The notes below the pieces were generated by a model. It searched no databases, was not told where the DNA came from, and worked only from the letters and a program-made list of their open reading frames with translations. Positions 61,250-64,000 of a DNA stretch of 64,000 nucleotides are shown here, in pieces. Source of the stretch: Mesodorylaimus sp. YZB2_4. Taxonomy: Eukaryota > Nematoda > Enoplea > Dorylaimida > Dorylaimidae. How positions within the stretch are numbered: the first letter of the stretch is position 1; every line of letters starts with the position of its first letter. Where the stretch lies: contig JASANH010000895.1 of NCBI GenBank assembly GCA_030248295.1, forward strand, positions 310,001 to 374,000, written 5' to 3'. The translations under genes and the position numbers were made by a program.

Positions 61250-61576
61250 CACGCGGTCACGGCACAGCAGGAGCAGTTTAATCGCCATCAAAGGAAAACA
61301 CGACATTTGATCGAGTGTGCACTTGGAGTCTTGAAGCAACGTTTTCGCTGCCTTCTACTGCCTCAACATTTGACTCCATCATTCGTTGGCGAGGTTATCC
61401 GCTCTTGTGCTGTTTTGCACAATCTTCTGATGGGACCCGATGAGGCGGCACTGTTTCTCGAGGACGATGACTGGCGTCCTGATGGGAATATGGATAGCAG
61501 CGACAACGAAAGCGACGATGATCGGCATCTGGACGGTGACCTGACTCGGCGGCTCCAACTTATAGCAAGGTTTTGA
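61250..61576 (+). pseudogene. PIF/Harbinger transposase, 3' fragment
   Basis: The frame QEQFNRHQRKTRHLIECALG, then VLKQRFRCL, then VGEVIRSCAVLHNLL matches the end of the DDE domain of Harbinger (HARBI1-like) transposases, including the third catalytic residue, Glu in HLIECA. An acidic tail follows (LEDDDWRPDG...DNESDDDRHLDGD) and a TGA. The first two catalytic Asp regions are not found upstream, where the sequence is C-rich and non-coding, so the copy is 5'-truncated. It converges on the Myb/SANT-like gene at 61,762-63,350, the usual partner arrangement in Harbinger elements. Confidence 0.8.
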
Positions 61577-61761
61577 TTTGCTGTTAGACATGTTTGGTTT
61601 TGATTGAAACTTTTTGTTAAGCTTTACAGTTGTTAAGCCACGCAGCAGAGGGTGTGAGCCTTTAAGAATGTGACAAGGTTAAACTCAAACATGACACCTT
61701 TATCACTCATTCATTCACTTGCTGAAGCCATCGAATTTGTCACACCCCGAGCATCATTCAC

Positions 61762-63350
61762 CTAATCGTAAGGTTGACCGTTCCTGCGTAAAGCTTCGAT
61801 CTCTAATTCCAGCTTACGGTTTTTTAAATCAAACTTTGCTTCTGCAAATACATATATCACTCTATAGCTTCGCTTGCTTTTTTTCTTCATTATCGATGTT
61901 GTCATGGCGATTACATGGAGCTTTTCGAGTGTCTTGAGCTCCTGGACCACCAACCGGCGTTGACGCTGGAAAGAACAAATACGGAGCATTTCAGAATGTG
62001 ACAGAGGGTGTGACATATTGTACGTACATAGATCAGGACAGCTGTTTTGTATGAGAACATCGTTTCCCTGCAATTAATCAGCATGCATTGTGTAGCAAGC
62101 TGTGAGGCTAGGGTGGGGTGAGGTTGGTTAGACGGGTGGGCCAGGGATCCCAGAGTAAGGGCTGGCGACATCTATCGAGTGTAGGCCGACATACAGTATG
62201 AAAACTGACTTACGCAACGCCTTGTGGGAGCGAGACTCATCGTTCGTAGATTTCAACAAATCATGCCCACGGGATAAATTTGCAGATCGGCGACAAGGAT
62301 TGGAAGGAGAGGGCGATCGACAAGACACTGGTGACCGACTGCGCGTGGGGGACCGACGAGAATCGGGCGATCGACGTGGCATGGGCGACTGATTGGGCGC
62401 GGGTGACCAGTGAATACTGGGAGAGCGACGAGACATTGGCGACCAATGAATAGGGGGGGGGGGGGGCGATAAGACGTCGACGACCGACTAGGCGTGGATG
62501 ACCGTCTGGACGCAGGTGACCAACGAGACGTCGACGATTGACTGTGCGCTGACAACTGGACTGGCGATGGGGAGGACGTTTTTGAGGATTGGGTCGGCAT
62601 CATGGGTGACAATGTACGCGAAGATGTAGCTTTCCTGTAAAGACAACAGAACAGTAGGCATGGATCATCTAGCTGATCTCCATGCAATCTCACCTGTTCC
62701 TCAATGCTCCTGCATCGTCCCACTGTTCCTTCACTGGTAACCCTCCAACAGCGGCTGAATCGGGCCCCAAAACTTGCAAAACGATTTCTTCCAGTTTAGT
62801 GTACGCGCATCCTTGGGATCCTGATCGAGCGTACTGGTCGCGCTTCTTGGTCGTCTCCATCTTCATATTTCCCCACACATGGTCTCGCATATGCTTAAAG
62901 CCCTTTCCAGGCTCAACTAAAATGGACAAGAAGTTCAACCCATAATCTGCATAGTCTACCCTTATTTGAGCAGAGAAGCTCAATTTGCATGGCATGGCGG
63001 CCTTTACCCAAGAGGAAAAATGGTGAGGGTGGATTTCAAGCGCCAGCTCAGGGAAACGATCCATTCAATGCATCCCTTCCCTGTTACCATCTCCATGTAA
63101 AATACCGAGACTCACTAGCGTCAAAGCCATACGTGTTTTTGCATTCCTCAATGATCTCCGTCCACGCTTGTTCTTTGCTTCTGTACGTAATGCCTTTGGT
63201 GACTGAAAACTGCCGAAATAAAGCATTGTTCCGCTCATTGATCAGCCGAGCAATAATGATCTTCTGCGTCTCCGATAATCGATATTGAATAATTTTCTCG
63301 TTTTCCTCTACTGCCACGTTGGAAATTTTCGAAGCACGCTTAGGACCCAT
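61762..63350 (-). CDS. Harbinger-type Myb/SANT-like DNA-binding protein
   Basis: Exons 63350-63116 and 62916-62694 join in phase and encode MGPKRASK, LSETQKIIIARLINERNNAL, KEQAWTEIIEECKNTYGFDA and HVWGNMKMETTKKRDQY. This is the trihelix Myb/SANT-like fold of zeste/NAIF1-type and Harbinger-partner proteins. An LEEIVLQVLGPDS motif follows. The next exon (62634 to about 62214) encodes an Arg/Ser-Pro repeat region interrupted by a 14-C tract that throws the frame. The last part (about 61,960-61,762) encodes a coiled coil (FDLKNRKLELEIEALRR) and a TGA. I could not join the last exons in phase. In Harbinger elements this protein binds the ends and carries the transposase into the nucleus. Confidence 0.7.
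62453..62466. repeat. Poly-G run (14) inside the Myb-like gene
   Basis: Fourteen G on the plus strand (C on the coding strand) lie between two halves of the same Ser-Pro-Arg repeat that are in different frames. A tract of 12 or 15 would keep them in one frame. Confidence 0.8.
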
Positions 63351-64000
63351 TCTGAACCAGCCTTGTAGGACCACATCAAAAACATCGACTACCATCTTTC
63401 CATGTCAGAAACTGGTTCTAGGGAAGGGCTCAGGACGACTCAGGAAGTTGGCCTGAGGAGTTGCACTCGTCCTAGAAGTTGTCTTACGCGAATACACACA
63501 AGGTATATAGTCGTCCTAAATGAGTTGACTTGTCCTGGCTTTTATGCAACGGGCTCCAGGTCTATATGCAGTCGATGGTAGAGGGGCCAATTTACTCATG
63601 GCCTGCCCGTCGCCCGCCCTTTCGATCCATTTTGTTCTTGCTCGGCAGGCGCAACTTTTCAGTTCAGACTGCAATAGCACCTACTCTGTCATCTCACTGC
63701 TATCCATTCATGTCACTGTAATCAACAGAGATAGGCCAGAGATCGCTCATCCATTTAGCATGGTTGTTCCTGTGATCGTAAGAGACCAGAGCCGTCCTGA
63801 GCTATACTCCTAAGCATCGTGTGCGCAGATGTTGTAGCTGATAAAGCGTAAGTAGTTCTCCTCCATCCCTTCTCTCTTCTGAACAAGAAAGCAGTATTCC
63901 GAAACTCAACAATGGAAGGACTCTTATATAAATAGTGGCGGATAGTGGCAAATACACAATTAAAATTAAAATTTTTGGCCTATCCCTCCCCGTCTCATTG
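63351..64000. other. Right end, no supported gene
   Basis: This contains several GTCCT/AGGAC words (63,430-63,540) and a TATA-like CTTATATAAATAG at about 63,921. No terminal inverted repeat for the Harbinger element was identified. No exon is supported. Confidence 0.45.

Overview
The window is animal nuclear DNA. Its protein-coding genes are split by short GT-AG introns, usually 50-500 bp, and they encode metazoan families: Na+/K+-ATPase alpha, a metabotropic glutamate receptor, ELAPOR/EIG121, host cell factor 1, MFSD8/CLN7, TRAP-delta, ANP32 and mitochondrial FDX2. A small precursor at the left end carries a 13-residue orcokinin-like peptide. Orcokinins are known from ecdysozoans, so I infer an ecdysozoan invertebrate (tardigrade, nematode or a related lineage). 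I cannot name the species.

Layout. 1-6.4 kb is repeat-rich: a candidate neuropeptide gene (1891-2362, minus), tRNA-derived SINEs around 3.7-4.25 and 5.1-5.5 kb, and small internal repeats. ANP32 follows (6415-8093, minus, 8 exons). 8.1-18.8 kb has almost no genes; it holds a truncated SINE, a small triple repeat and a decayed BEL/Pao integrase remnant near 17.6-18.0 kb. From 18.8 to 31.8 kb genes are dense: FDX2 (minus) back to back with TRAP-delta (plus), an unrecognised 165-aa gene (minus) back to back with Na+/K+-ATPase alpha (plus, 16 exons), then ELAPOR (minus, 14 exons). 31.8-35.7 kb is another gene-poor block. An mGluR gene (plus, 11 exons) spans 35.75-43.23 kb. Two small single-pass membrane proteins (plus) and MFSD8/CLN7 (minus) follow to 49.45 kb. 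After a 3-kb gap come an intronless orphan GPCR (minus), HCF-1 (minus, 16 exons) and an acidic Cys/His protein (minus, 3 exons). A PIF/Harbinger-derived pair closes the window: a transposase 3' fragment (plus) convergent with a Myb/SANT-like gene (minus).

The coding models were assembled by hand: exon ends were placed at GT/AG sites, reading phase was checked across each junction, and the result was compared with remembered family architecture. Most models stay in phase from ATG to stop. The genes do not form one pathway. Several are neuronal or endolysosomal (mGluR, Na+/K+-ATPase, neuropeptide, orphan GPCR, ELAPOR, CLN7) and others are housekeeping or nuclear (FDX2, TRAP-delta, ANP32, HCF-1). 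The most novel items are the orcokinin-like precursor, two SINE families sharing a central core, and the Harbinger pair in which only the Myb partner looks largely complete.
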